DNA of 62,153 nucleotides from Gammaproteobacteria bacterium (GTDB lineage Bacteria > Pseudomonadota > Gammaproteobacteria > Pseudomonadales > Azotimanducaceae). The first letter of the stretch is position 1. Every line of letters begins with the position of its first letter. The stretch is taken from contig VXPO01000008.1 of assembly GCA_009839505.1 (NCBI GenBank), forward strand, positions 1-62,153, given 5' to 3'. The notes beneath the pieces are model-generated. The model did no database searches, was not told where the DNA came from, and saw only the letters and a program-made list of their open reading frames with translations. The translations under genes and the position numbers were made by a program. Below are positions 1 through 8,995 of this stretch, one piece after another.

Positions 1-147
1 AAAACACCCCCCCCCTACGGCCCCGAGCATCCGCATTGGGCCCAGGCGCGGGCGGTGTGGCGGGGCGGGCGGGGGCGCGCCGCACGGCGGCGCGACCCGG
101 CACACAGCGAAGCGAAGGCGCGTCGTCGCCGACGCGGCCGGGGGCGG

Positions 148-1572
148 CTATGGGGCGCTCGCCTGACCGGTGCGGCGCGGGCGACCCTCGCGGGACTTCC
201 AAGACTCGCGCACGACGCGGTGACCCAAGCCCCGTTCGATCTCACGCCACTTGCGCCCTTCGTCCGGTGTCACGAACGTTACCGCTTCACCGCTACGGCC
301 CATGCGCCCGGTGCGGCCCACCCGATGGGTGAACAGTTGCTGCGAGTCCGGTAGATCGTAGTTGACGACCTGATCCACGCCCTCGACATCGAGGCCTCGG
401 GCCGCGACGTTGGTGGCGACCAGAACCGGCGCGGCACCGGACCGGAAGTCCGCCAGAACGCGCTCGCGCGCGTTCTGCCTGAGATTCCCTTGGAGCGCGG
501 CGACCCGGTATCCGAGGGAGTCCAACTGGCGAGCCAGCTTCCTGACGCCGTGCTTGGTCCTGCCGAAAACGATGATCGATCCGTCGCGCTCGTCCAACAG
601 TCGCTGCAGCGCCTCCATCTTGTCGGATTTCTCGATCGTGTAGACGATGTGTTCCACCGAGGGCGGCGCCTGTAGGTGGCTGTCAATCTCCACCGTTTCG
701 GGCGCTCGCAGGTGCTTCTTCGCGGTGTTCGCGACCCACTTCGGCATCGTCGCGGAAAAGAGCGCGGTCTGCCGCTCGCGGGGTGTTCGCTCGAGAATCG
801 CCTCAACGTCGCGGGCAAAGCCCTTGTCGAGCATCTCGTCGGCTTCGTCCAGCACAAGAAGTCGCACCGCACTCAGCTTCAAGTTGCCCTGTCGCAGGTG
901 GTCCAGGGTGCGTCCCGGCGTTCCGATGACGATTTGGGGGCCGCGCCTCAACGCCGTGTGCTCGGGCCGGATGGACCGGCCTCCGTAGAGCGACTGGACG
1001 CGCAGGCTGCCGGACGCCGTCAAGGTCGCGGTGACGGCGGCGACCTGGATGGCCAGCTCCCGCGTCGGCACCAGGACAAGGGCCTGGACCTGCCGTAGCG
1101 ACGGGTCGCAACGTTCCACGATCGGCACGGCGAACGCCAGGGTCTTTCCAGATCCGGTACGCGCCTGTCCGATCAAGTCCCGCTCCGCGAGCAGGTGGGG
1201 AATGCACCTCGCCTGGATGGGCGTCGGATCGGTGATGCCCATACCCCCGATCGCCGCCCGAGTGGCGGCGCCCAGAGCCATGTCGTTGAACGCGCCATCG
1301 ACGTCGAAGGCGTCTTCGGTTGGCGGCTCGTCCGCCATCGGCGAGTCGTTGGGCCGGATGTCCACTGCCGTGGACGGGCGAACGCGAGCGGGCGCGCCAC
1401 GGCGCTTGTGGAAACAGGGGCGGCAGTAGACGGGCCGGCCGGCGGTTGGTCGGAACGGGACGGTGGTTGGCGTGCCGCATTCGGAGCACACGACTTCATG
1501 GCGGCGGCCACGACTGGCCGGACGAGCAGGCGCGCGGTGTTCGCGCTTCGCCGAGAGAGATTGCACAGACAT
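148..1572 (-). CDS. DEAD-box RNA helicase with N-terminal zinc ribbon
   Basis: ATP-dependent RNA helicase of the DEAD-box family, 474 residues, expected to remodel RNA in the cytoplasm. Visible motifs: Q motif (TPIQ near 117-120), motif I ARTGSGKT (137-144), PTRELA (169-174), TPGR (218-221), DEAD (242-245), SAT (273-275) and HRVGRTGR (416-423). Before the helicase core is a four-cysteine knuckle, C29/C32 and C50/C53, in a CSECG...VYCRPC context, which most bacterial DEAD-box proteins (RhlE, DeaD, SrmB) lack. An AAGGAG site lies about 11 bases upstream of the ATG. The basic tail ends near residue 474, and the 147 bases beyond the stop are very GC-rich with a C-run at 7-15 and hold no gene I can support. 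The 292-base region upstream has no recognised gene; a long 5' leader is possible. The family call is certain, the role of the zinc ribbon is not. Confidence 0.95.
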   Translation of the reverse strand: MSVQSLSAKREHRAPARPASRGRRHEVVCSECGTPTTVPFRPTAGRPVYCRPCFHKRRGAPARVRPSTAVDIRPNDSPMADEPPTEDAFDVDGAFNDMALGAATRAAIGGMGITDPTPIQARCIPHLLAERDLIGQARTGSGKTLAFAVPIVERCDPSLRQVQALVLVPTRELAIQVAAVTATLTASGSLRVQSLYGGRSIRPEHTALRRGPQIVIGTPGRTLDHLRQGNLKLSAVRLLVLDEADEMLDKGFARDVEAILERTPRERQTALFSATMPKWVANTAKKHLRAPETVEIDSHLQAPPSVEHIVYTIEKSDKMEALQRLLDERDGSIIVFGRTKHGVRKLARQLDSLGYRVAALQGNLRQNARERVLADFRSGAAPVLVATNVAARGLDVEGVDQVVNYDLPDSQQLFTHRVGRTGRMGRSGEAVTFVTPDEGRKWREIERGLGHRVVRESWKSREGRPRRTGQASAP

Positions 1573-1864
1573 ACGGACTTGGACTCCTTGTCCTAAAGAG
1601 GTAACACAGGTGATTCAGCGCGGAGTGGTATTGCAGGGATGGCCGGTCGGCCACCTGCTGCGGGATGAACCCAGCGGCGACAATCATCGCGTGCGCGTCG
1701 AGCGCGTGGGCGCATTATGACAGATTGCGGCAACCGGTGGTGAGGCGGCGACCATCGCACTGAATCGCACTTCGGGACGCCATGAGGATCCCGCCGTTCG
1801 GGTTGACCGCCGGTTCGAATGGTCGTTGACTACGGCGATCGGGCATAAGCGAACGGCTTGAGCG

Positions 1865-2953
1865 ATGAACGAAACAACCTGGGAGTCCTACGCCGCAGCG
1901 GCGGTTGAACGCGCCCTCGCCCTCGGCAACCGTGGACCCGCCCGCCTCGACGACGATGGCCACCTCCTCCAGGACATCCTCGATGCCTATCGGAAGAACG
2001 GCTTCTACGTGTTCACCGGCGTGCTCGACGACGAGGAGGTCGGGGAGTTGACGGCGGAGTTCGACGAAGTCCTCGACAACGTGCCGACGAAACTTCATGG
2101 CGACACCGACCGCCACGGCCGTCCCTCCCCGTACGGCGGCTACTTCACGATGATCGAGGACGAAGACGACCCTGAGGCTCCGGCGAGGGTGTCGCTGCTG
2201 TCCCATCCGTTCATCTACATGGAATCCGCGCTCAGGGTGTATGCGCATCCGACCATCCTCGCCATCGCCGAGAGCCTGTACGGGCCCGACTTCGTGCCAT
2301 TCCACGAAGGCATCTTCTACAAGGCTCCCGGCAACGGGTTCCCGACGCGCTGGCATCAGGACGGGCGGACGCATTGGACCGAGGACGGGAAGAGCCTCGA
2401 GAATCCCGACGGCACCGGCAAGTGCCACGGCTACAACATGAGCGTGTCTTGGTCCAACTGCACCGCGGACAACTGCCTGTGGGTGGTGCCCGGCAGCCAT
2501 CGCCATTGGCGGCTCGCGAACGGCGGCAAGTTCCCACCGATCACCGAACGGTTGCCGGACGCCGTGCCGATGCTGCTCGCCCCGGGGGACTGCGGCATCG
2601 TCAACCGCAGCGCTTTGCACGGCTCGTACCCCAACACCTCGGCCGAACGTCGGGTCACCATGGTGCTCGGGTTCCACAAGCGCAGTTCCGCCATCGGTGC
2701 GACCACCGTCAACGTCCACGCCTTCAAGATCCCTGGCGTGGACACCAAGGAGATCACCTACACCGAGGACTACGTGCTGCGGCGTGCGCGGATGATCCCG
2801 CTGGCGATCGACGCACGACGCCAGCATCGAGCCGACGAGACGCCCTTCCACTATCGGGGGAGCTACCTCGGTGACGCGCAGTGGAATGACGCCACCCGCG
2901 CCGAGATCAGCCGCGAAGGCGACGAATACTGGCAGCGGGACATCACGCTCTGA
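1865..2953 (+). CDS. Phytanoyl-CoA dioxygenase (PhyH) family protein
   Basis: Predicted Fe(II)/2-oxoglutarate-dependent oxygenase of 362 residues. The double-stranded beta-helix metal ligands are visible as WHQD (H164, D166) and a distal histidine in LHGSYPNT (H252), followed by arginines 262-263 that would hold 2-oxoglutarate. A VVPGSH stretch (about 207-212) is typical of PhyH proteins. Members hydroxylate lipid, alkyl or small-molecule substrates; the substrate cannot be read from sequence. It lies 28 bases upstream of the purine permease on the same strand, so the two may be co-transcribed, although the functions are not obviously linked. It is one of six PhyH genes in the window, and this copy is among the longer ones because of an extra N-terminal segment. 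Confidence 0.92.
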   Translation: MNETTWESYAAAAVERALALGNRGPARLDDDGHLLQDILDAYRKNGFYVFTGVLDDEEVGELTAEFDEVLDNVPTKLHGDTDRHGRPSPYGGYFTMIEDEDDPEAPARVSLLSHPFIYMESALRVYAHPTILAIAESLYGPDFVPFHEGIFYKAPGNGFPTRWHQDGRTHWTEDGKSLENPDGTGKCHGYNMSVSWSNCTADNCLWVVPGSHRHWRLANGGKFPPITERLPDAVPMLLAPGDCGIVNRSALHGSYPNTSAERRVTMVLGFHKRSSAIGATTVNVHAFKIPGVDTKEITYTEDYVLRRARMIPLAIDARRQHRADETPFHYRGSYLGDAQWNDATRAEISREGDEYWQRDITL

Positions 2954-2981
2954 AGCCGTCGTCCAACTGACTGCACGCGGA

Positions 2982-4280
2982 ATGCTCGATCTGGACCGCC
3001 ACTTCGGCCTTTCGGAACGCGGGTCCGACCTCGGTACCGAACTGCGCGCGGGGCTGACCACGTTCCTGACGATGGCCTACATCGCCTTCGTCAATCCGCA
3101 GATCCTCTCGGATGCCGGCATGCCGTTCGACGCCGTGTTCGTGGCGACCTGTCTGGCGGCGGCGTTCAGCACCCTCGTCATGGGCCTGTACGCCAACTAT
3201 CCGGTCGCGCTGGCACCGGGCATGGGCCTCAACGCGTTCTTCAGCTACGTCGTGGTACTCGAGTTGGGATACCGCTGGGAAGTGGCCCTCGGTGCCGTGT
3301 TCGTCGCGGGTGTGCTGTTCATCGTGCTGAGCCTGCTGCCGGTGCGCCGGTGGATCATCGACGCCATCCCGTTCGGCTTGAAGATGGGCATCTCGGCGGG
3401 CATCGGGTTGTTTCTCGGCGTCATCGCGCTGAAGAACGCCGGCGTCATCGTCGCGAGCCCGGCCACCCTGGTGACGTCCGGCGATCTGCTGGACGCGGCG
3501 CCCTTGCTCGCGTTGCTCGGGTTTTGCCTGATCGTCGCGCTGGCCGCGCGCCGAGTGCCCGGCGCGACCATCGTTGGCGTACTCGGTGTCACCGCCGTCG
3601 GGATCGGCACGGGCGTCTCCGAGTGGCACGGTCTGGCCGCGCTGCCACCCGACCCCATGCCGACCCTGCTTGCGCTGGACATCGCCGGGGCGCTCCAGGT
3701 GGGGATGATCAGCGTCATCCTGACCTTTCTCATCGTCGACCTGTTCGACACCACGGGCACCTTGATCGGCGTGGCGAAGCAGGCGAACCTGCTCGATGCC
3801 GACGGCAAGCTGCCGCGGATCAAGCGCGCGGTCGTCGCCGACTCCACCGGAACCGTCGCCGGCGCCATGCTCGGGACTTCGCCGGTCACGAGCTATATCG
3901 AGAGCGGCGCCGGCACCAGCGCCGGAGGCCGAACCGGCCTCACGGCGGTGGTCGTGGCGGTACTCTTCCTGGCCTGCCTGTTCCTCGCCCCGCTGGCGCA
4001 GTCGATACCCGCCTACGCGACGGCGCCGGCCATTCTCTACGTCGCCTGCCTGATGGCGAGGGCACTCGCCGACATCGACTGGCCCGAGATTACCGAGTCC
4101 GCACCCGCCGTTGTCACCGCCATGGCGATTCCGCTGACGTTCTCGATCGCCGACGGCATCGGCATCGGGTTCCTGACCTACACCGTGGTGAAGATTCTGG
4201 CCGGACGGTGGCGGGAGTGCTCCCCCGCCATGATCGCCGTGGCGCTGCTGTTCGCCGCCAAGTTCGCGCTTCTCGGTTGA
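2982..4280 (+). CDS. NCS2-family purine (AzgA-like) permease
   Basis: Inner-membrane nucleobase:cation symporter of the AzgA/GhxP/AdeP branch, expected to import adenine, guanine or hypoxanthine. The ATG at 2982 gives 432 residues starting MLDLDRHFGLSERG, which matches the family N-terminus; the open frame extends further upstream only by running back into the PhyH gene. Diagnostic stretches are TMAYIAFVNPQILSDAGM in the first membrane segment, APGMGLNAFF, GISAGIGLFLGVIAL, VDLFDTTGTLIG and ADSTGTVAGAMLGTSPVTSY. About 12-14 hydrophobic segments are visible and the length fits the family. Substrate specificity within the branch is not decidable here. Confidence 0.94.
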   Translation: MLDLDRHFGLSERGSDLGTELRAGLTTFLTMAYIAFVNPQILSDAGMPFDAVFVATCLAAAFSTLVMGLYANYPVALAPGMGLNAFFSYVVVLELGYRWEVALGAVFVAGVLFIVLSLLPVRRWIIDAIPFGLKMGISAGIGLFLGVIALKNAGVIVASPATLVTSGDLLDAAPLLALLGFCLIVALAARRVPGATIVGVLGVTAVGIGTGVSEWHGLAALPPDPMPTLLALDIAGALQVGMISVILTFLIVDLFDTTGTLIGVAKQANLLDADGKLPRIKRAVVADSTGTVAGAMLGTSPVTSYIESGAGTSAGGRTGLTAVVVAVLFLACLFLAPLAQSIPAYATAPAILYVACLMARALADIDWPEITESAPAVVTAMAIPLTFSIADGIGIGFLTYTVVKILAGRWRECSPAMIAVALLFAAKFALLG

Positions 4281-4365
4281 AGACGGCTCGGTGGGCGGCT
4301 GGCCGCTGGCAACGGCTTGTGTGGTTTCCTAAAGTAACGGTCATCGACATCGCCGCCGAGATCCA

Positions 4366-5265
4366 ATGACCGACCCCAACCTGCGCCTGCGCCAGATCTG
4401 CCTGGTGGCGCACGACCTCGAATGGACCACCGGCGTGCTATGCGCGGCGTTCGATGCGCCCGTTGTTTTCCGGGATCCCCGCATGGCAGCCGGCGGCAAC
4501 CTCACCAATACCCACATCCGCCTCGGTGATTCGTTTCTGGAGACGGTCTGCCCGAGCGACCTCGCCTGGGAGCGTTCGACGACCCAAACCCGGCTCCTCG
4601 TGCGCAACGGCGACTGCGGCTACATGGCGATCGTCCAGGTTCCTGACGTGTCGGTGGCTTCTCGATCGATGTCGGCCCAGGGAGACGGCATCGGGATCGT
4701 CGCGGGGGATTGGAACGTGTGCCCCGGCTCGCCCGGTTCGGGCCTGGCGGGCGTGAAGTCCGGACGCTACGTGCTCGGCGAGTCCCTGCCGAAGGCGCCT
4801 GGGACGGTTTCGGGGGTCAACGTGCAGTTCCACCCGAGGGACTTCGGCACGCTCGCCGAGATCCAGGAGAACTGGCCCGGGCAGGAGGTCTATCCCAACA
4901 ACAAGGGGACGTACTACCCCGCGGGCAACACCTGGCAGAACGGCGTCGACGCGCGGCCCCACGGCGGGGTCACCAGCGGCTTCGCCGCCGTCGAGATCGC
5001 CCCGCGCGATGCCGATCCCGCCGAAATGTGCGAGCGGTGGATGCACGGCCTCGGCGCAGGCTGCTCGATCGATCCGGCGCTGCCGGCGACCTTGAGGCTG
5101 GCCTTCGGCCAGACCATGCGTTTCGTCGAGCCCGAACCCGGCGGTCGGACCGGAGTGGTCGGTGTCGATCTCTGGGCGGCACCAAGCGGTCCAAGGAAGT
5201 TCGAGTCAATCGACATCTGCGGGGTGAAGTGGACTCTCGTAGACCCGCCCACACTCGCCAGTTAG
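4366..5265 (+). CDS. Glyoxalase-like (VOC superfamily) protein
   Basis: 299-residue protein with two vicinal-oxygen-chelate-like halves. The N-terminal part (LRLRQICLVAHDLEWTT) opens like a glyoxalase beta-alpha-beta module, and a second module follows around residues 200-295 with a FVEPEPGGRTG stretch. I do not recognise a specific enzyme; VOC proteins include lyases, dioxygenases and resistance proteins. It starts 85 bases after the permease and converges on the Uma2-like gene, whose stop codon overlaps this one (the TAG at 5263-5265 and the opposite-strand TAA at 5264-5262 share two bases). The superfamily call is good; the function is unknown. Confidence 0.75.
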   Translation: MTDPNLRLRQICLVAHDLEWTTGVLCAAFDAPVVFRDPRMAAGGNLTNTHIRLGDSFLETVCPSDLAWERSTTQTRLLVRNGDCGYMAIVQVPDVSVASRSMSAQGDGIGIVAGDWNVCPGSPGSGLAGVKSGRYVLGESLPKAPGTVSGVNVQFHPRDFGTLAEIQENWPGQEVYPNNKGTYYPAGNTWQNGVDARPHGGVTSGFAAVEIAPRDADPAEMCERWMHGLGAGCSIDPALPATLRLAFGQTMRFVEPEPGGRTGVVGVDLWAAPSGPRKFESIDICGVKWTLVDPPTLAS

Positions 5266-6317
5266 CCAACTCGGTCGCCCGACGCCAGCCGTGCCCAGAA
5301 GTCGGCTTCGGTCGAGCAGCCCGCGGCTGCGGCCAGCAGCGCTTCTCGGGTGGCCGTCGTCGCGGCCAAGCGCCGCTCGGCGTCGTCCGACAGCGCAATG
5401 CCGCGTAGACGCAGCACTTCAACCGCCGCGGACACCAATTCCTCGGCACGACCTTGTTCGCGTCCGCGCGCGAATCCCGTTCGTTGACCGACCCCGTGCG
5501 CACGTCGCATGTAGCCCGCGATCTGGGTGTCGTTGATCGGGCCGGTGCCATCGACATCGCCCAGTTCCCGGCCGACGCGCACGAGATGCCCGATCGTCTC
5601 CGGCGACGACGACGGTTCGTTCAGCGCGCCGTGGATCTCGTGCGCTTGCCATGTGGGCCAGGCCGCGCTTACGGGCTGCTTGCGGTAGTCGTCGTCCTTG
5701 AGGACATAGATCGAGAGTCCGGGGACGACGCCGCTTGGACGGCTCGGCGACGGGGCGTCCGGCGTCTCCACCCAGACCTCGGGAAACCCCCAGCGCCGAT
5801 AGATGCCGAGCTTCTTAACGCGCACATCCGTCGTGTGGTCGACTTCCACAACGACGTCGGGTCGCGGATCCCGACCGATCACGGTTTCGCGGCCACTTGG
5901 CGTCCAGGCGTCGGGACGCAGGTAGACGGACTGGTCAGGGTGCATCGCCTCGCTTGCCCGTCCGGCGCGGTCGACGACGACCATGCGCAACGCGCCCCAG
6001 CAGCGGATCGGCGAACCACGCTCCAACGCGATCCGCGTCAGCAACGCCGGCAGGTGGCCGCCGGCGCTCTCGTGGTCCGGACCGCCCTCGCGCAGAACCC
6101 AGGCCATGGCCTGCTCGCGGCTCCAGTACTCGACGCCGCCGTCGTAGCCCTCGAACTGTTCGGCGGTCATGGGAATCGGCACGCAGCCGGGGAAGTCGGG
6201 ATCCTCCGGACCGTCGTAGCGCATGACGTAGTCCAACACGGCATCCCTTTCGAACGGCCCGGGATAGATCGCGTAGCCGCGTCGCTCCGACCCCGGTGAC
6301 AGTTGCACCTCGGCCAC
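5262..6317 (-). CDS. Uma2-family (PD-(D/E)XK fold) protein with C-terminal extension
   Basis: Predicted 351-residue protein of the Uma2/DUF820 group, which adopts a restriction-endonuclease-like fold. The core motif is at RPDVVVEVDHT followed by KKLGIYRRWGFPEVWVE, which corresponds to the D...ExK region of the family. The start is the GTG at 6315-6317 because a GGGAGG site sits five bases upstream; the longer frame adds 18 hydrophobic residues with no ribosome site. Past the nuclease core there is an unusual C-terminal tail rich in Arg/Glu/Ala. Uma2 proteins are often multicopy with no established cellular role. A second copy is at 54311-54931. Confidence 0.85.
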   Translation of the reverse strand: MAEVQLSPGSERRGYAIYPGPFERDAVLDYVMRYDGPEDPDFPGCVPIPMTAEQFEGYDGGVEYWSREQAMAWVLREGGPDHESAGGHLPALLTRIALERGSPIRCWGALRMVVVDRAGRASEAMHPDQSVYLRPDAWTPSGRETVIGRDPRPDVVVEVDHTTDVRVKKLGIYRRWGFPEVWVETPDAPSPSRPSGVVPGLSIYVLKDDDYRKQPVSAAWPTWQAHEIHGALNEPSSSPETIGHLVRVGRELGDVDGTGPINDTQIAGYMRRAHGVGQRTGFARGREQGRAEELVSAAVEVLRLRGIALSDDAERRLAATTATREALLAAAAGCSTEADFWARLASGDRVG

Positions 6318-6382
6318 GCTTGCCTCCCGTTGCCGTTGTTCTAAGAAGAGCAGAAACAGTAACACATACAACAGGTTATGGT

Positions 6383-6436
6383 TATCGTACGAGCGTGTGC
6401 GCTTGCCCGCGTCACGCTATCGTACGAGCCTGTGCG
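6383..6436. promoter_or_regulatory. Two operator-like direct repeats in a divergent intergenic region
   Basis: The 256-base gap between the Uma2 gene (leftward) and the PhyH-SDR pair (rightward) carries TATCGTACGAGCGTGTGCG at 6383-6401 and again at 6418-6436 with one changed base (G to C at the twelfth position). The copies are 35 bases apart, and each contains the 8-base palindrome TCGTACGA. Repeated palindromic half-turn-spaced sites in a divergent promoter region are what a dimeric repressor or activator would bind; the binding protein is not known. Confidence 0.5.
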
Positions 6437-6573
6437 AACGTTGGGACGGCCCGAGGGGTCTGCGCCGTCGGGGACGGGCTTCCCAGCCCGTTACGACTGC
6501 AGTCCACCCAGCCGGTACGCCGCCCTCGTCGCATCAACGTGATAGGGTCGCGCTCCTGCACGAGGAAGCTTCG

Positions 6574-7491
6574 ATGACCCAACTTCCTGAGCCGACTACC
6601 GATCTCGAGCTGGCCAAGCGTCACCTGGACGATTACGGCTGCTGCCTGCTGAAGGACGCGCTCGGTCCCGACGAGGTAGAGGCCCTGCGTTCGCGGGCGC
6701 TCGAGCAGCTTGAGGCCGAGGTGCAGCTCGGCGTCAACCAGGTGCTTGCCGACAAGAAGCAGCTCGTCAGGTTCCTGATCAACAAGGGACAGGTGTTCCG
6801 CGACATGATCTCCCACGAGGGGCTGCATGAACTGGTCCGCCATGTCCTGGGGCGGGAGTACCTGTTGTCCGCCTTCCATGCCCACGTCGCGCACCCGGGT
6901 ACCACGAAGGCGTTCCACACGGATCAGTTTTGGATGCCGCCACCGACCAACGACCGGAAACAGACCCTGCTGAAGCCGGGATCGATGACCCGAACGGGGA
7001 ACCGCGGCCACCACGCGGGCGGCGAGGAACTGATGGATCCCGCCACGATCGCCCCGGCGGTGGTGTGCAACTCCATGTGGATGCTGGACGACTTCACGAC
7101 CGAAAACGGCGCCACGCTGATCGTTCCCGGCAGCCACCTGAGCGGCCGGCAGCCCGATCACGACCTGGACTCGAACGCCAACTGGGTGCCCGCAACGGCG
7201 CCCGCAGGGACGGTGGTGGTCTTCGAGGGTCGCGTCTGGCATTCCACGGGTGTGAACAGCACCAACCGCACTCGCATTGGCCTGACCGCCAACTTCTGCG
7301 CTCCCCAGTTTCGGCAGCAGGAGAACTTCCTGCTCGGCACGCTGCCGGAAGTCGTCGAACAAGCCTCGCCGGAGTTCCTCGCCTTGATCGGATTCAGGGC
7401 ATGGCAGGGCTACGGAGGCTACGAGGGCCACGGTCAATGGGTCGCGCGTGGCGAGTACGCATTGGGCGAATTGGTTCCGGGAGAGCAATGA
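6574..7491 (+). CDS. Phytanoyl-CoA dioxygenase (PhyH) family protein
   Basis: 305-residue Fe(II)/2-oxoglutarate oxygenase. Metal ligands are H115 and D117 in FHTDQFW and H223 in VWHSTG, with R234 downstream as the probable 2-oxoglutarate contact; TLIVPGSH (about 181-188) is the usual PhyH strand-turn. The ATG at 6574 is preceded by GAGGAA at a good distance, and the longer upstream frame has low-complexity Arg/Pro content. The stop codon is one base from the ATG of the following SDR gene, so the two are translationally linked: an oxygenase plus a dehydrogenase that could oxidise the hydroxylated product. Substrate unknown. Confidence 0.92.
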   Translation: MTQLPEPTTDLELAKRHLDDYGCCLLKDALGPDEVEALRSRALEQLEAEVQLGVNQVLADKKQLVRFLINKGQVFRDMISHEGLHELVRHVLGREYLLSAFHAHVAHPGTTKAFHTDQFWMPPPTNDRKQTLLKPGSMTRTGNRGHHAGGEELMDPATIAPAVVCNSMWMLDDFTTENGATLIVPGSHLSGRQPDHDLDSNANWVPATAPAGTVVVFEGRVWHSTGVNSTNRTRIGLTANFCAPQFRQQENFLLGTLPEVVEQASPEFLALIGFRAWQGYGGYEGHGQWVARGEYALGELVPGEQ

Positions 7492-7492
7492 C

Positions 7493-8263
7493 ATGACGGA
7501 TCTCAACGGCAAGGTCGCCGTCGTCACCGGCGCAAGTCGCGGTATCGGCGAAGCCAGCGCCCGCGCCTTGGACAGTGCCGGTGCGCGGGTCGTACTGAGT
7601 GGCCGCACCGTCGCCGATCTCGAACGGGTGGCCGACGACCTCGCCAACACCCCGGTGATCCTAGAGGCGGACTTGGCGCCGCCGCGATCGGGCACCGACC
7701 TCGCCGAGCGCGTTCTCGAGGCCGTCGACGGCGTTGACATCCTGGTCAACAACGCCGGCATCCCCATGCGCCGCAAGCCCGAGGAGTTGACGGAGGAGGA
7801 CTTCGACCTCGTCTTCTCCATCAACGTCCGTTCGCTGCTGATGCTGACCCTCGGACTCGGGCCGTCGATGATCGAACGCGGTGGCGGGTCGGTCATCAAC
7901 GTGTCGTCCATCGCCAGCCTTCGCGGCCCCCTCGGCCGGGTGGCCTATGCCGGCACCAAGGGGGCCGTGGATGCGATCACCCGCGCTCTCGCGGCGGATT
8001 GGGGGGCCAACGGCATCCGCGTGAACGCCATCTGCCCGGGTCTCATCGCGACCGCGATCTGGGAGCCCGACCGGCGCAACATCCCCGGCCTGATCGAGCG
8101 GCTCGAAGACGGGATCGCCCTCAAGCGCTGGGGCTACGGGGACGACGTGGCCGACGTGGTGCTGTTCTTCGCCAGCGACGCGTCTCGCTACGTGACCGGC
8201 GAAGTCGTGGCCGTCGATGGGGGCATGGCCCGCGTTGGCGCGGCACCGCGACGGCGGGACTGA
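7493..8263 (+). CDS. Short-chain dehydrogenase/reductase (classical SDR)
   Basis: 256-residue NAD(P)-dependent oxidoreductase. The Rossmann motif TGASRGIG is at 12-19, NNAG at 86-89, and the catalytic residues are N111, a serine in NVSSIAS (about 138-139), Y152 and K156 (YAGTK). The length and the C-terminal GEVVAVDGGMA are standard for classical SDRs of the FabG-like group. The absence of an acidic residue straight after the second strand (GRT) hints at NADPH but does not prove it. It is coupled to the PhyH gene upstream (one-base gap), which suggests that it acts on the alcohol formed by that oxygenase. Confidence 0.94.
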   Translation: MTDLNGKVAVVTGASRGIGEASARALDSAGARVVLSGRTVADLERVADDLANTPVILEADLAPPRSGTDLAERVLEAVDGVDILVNNAGIPMRRKPEELTEEDFDLVFSINVRSLLMLTLGLGPSMIERGGGSVINVSSIASLRGPLGRVAYAGTKGAVDAITRALAADWGANGIRVNAICPGLIATAIWEPDRRNIPGLIERLEDGIALKRWGYGDDVADVVLFFASDASRYVTGEVVAVDGGMARVGAAPRRRD

Positions 8264-8306
8264 CTACCGCTTCGAGGCGGCCTGATCCCCCCGCCCGAGG
8301 GGCGTG

Positions 8307-8753
8307 TCATTGGCGGTGCCGACGCGCCTCGGCGTGCGAGGTTTCGATCATCGGCAGCGACAGTTCGCGGAAATCCTCGTCGGTGCGCTGCACCGCGTGG
8401 CGGTCGGAAAAGCGCTCGTCCTTGCCAACGCACGCATAGTAGAAGACGTACTCGCCAGCACCCCCTTTCTCCACCTCGCGCCTAGACCCGATCGACTCGT
8501 ACGTCTTGCCCAGGCCTTCGCAGTGATCACGCGCCAGCAAGGCGGTCGACTGTTCGGCAACCTCCATCGTGGGACCGAGGATGCCGTAGCCCACCCGAAC
8601 CACGGCGCGGTCATTGGCGAAGTCGGTCAGTCTCGCGGACTCGGTTATGGAGCATCCGGCAAGAACAACGAGCGCCGCCAACGCGACCGGCAAAAGGACG
8701 CCGAGTCGCGCCGCGCGTTCGCTGGTTCTCCGCATACTGCCAAGATTTGCCAT
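8307..8753 (-). CDS. Small lipoprotein of unknown function
   Basis: 148-residue protein with an Arg-rich N-terminus, a hydrophobic stretch and the lipobox LAGC (about residues 31-34), so it should be a membrane-anchored lipoprotein in the periplasm. The mature part has two further cysteines (DHCEGLG and YYACVGK) that could form a disulfide. The start could also be the in-frame ATG six codons in; no convincing ribosome site favours either. I do not recognise the family. It converges on the SDR gene and is divergent from the TonB receptor. Confidence 0.7.
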   Translation of the reverse strand: MANLGSMRRTSERAARLGVLLPVALAALVVLAGCSITESARLTDFANDRAVVRVGYGILGPTMEVAEQSTALLARDHCEGLGKTYESIGSRREVEKGGAGEYVFYYACVGKDERFSDRHAVQRTDEDFRELSLPMIETSHAEARRHRQ

Positions 8754-8995
8754 TTGGCCGACCGCTAGACCTCGCTGAGTCTACGCCCAATTGTAGCCGG
8801 GACGGCCCGAGAGACACGACCGAGGAGGTTCGTCCCATCGACGGGTCTGCCGATGCGGCCAAGAAGGAGTATAATTGCCTGTTGAGCAGGGGACTCGCCG
8901 GCGGATGCCGTCCAGCGGCATGGCAGGTACGCCACACCCACCCGGTACGAATCCACCCGATTGGCAAGAACTCTTTTCGGAGGGGAAAAACACCC

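Noticed and set aside
15-245. Arg-rich minus-strand frame at the left edge as a helicase tail
   Set aside because: It is out of frame with the helicase, which ends at a clear TAG at 148-150.
1601-1720. Small plus-strand peptide upstream of the first PhyH gene
   Set aside because: An open frame exists, but it has no ribosome site and no recognisable sequence; probably leader or spacer DNA.
1715-3061. 448-codon minus-strand frame opposite the first PhyH gene
   Set aside because: No recognisable domain and complete overlap with a gene showing clear catalytic motifs.
6412-7911. 499-codon minus-strand frame opposite PhyH and SDR
   Set aside because: Spans two supported genes and their junction; no motifs.
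8870-8875. TATAAT as promoter of the TonB receptor
   Set aside because: A perfect -10 match but no acceptable -35 at 16-18 bases and no extended -10; not listed as a feature.
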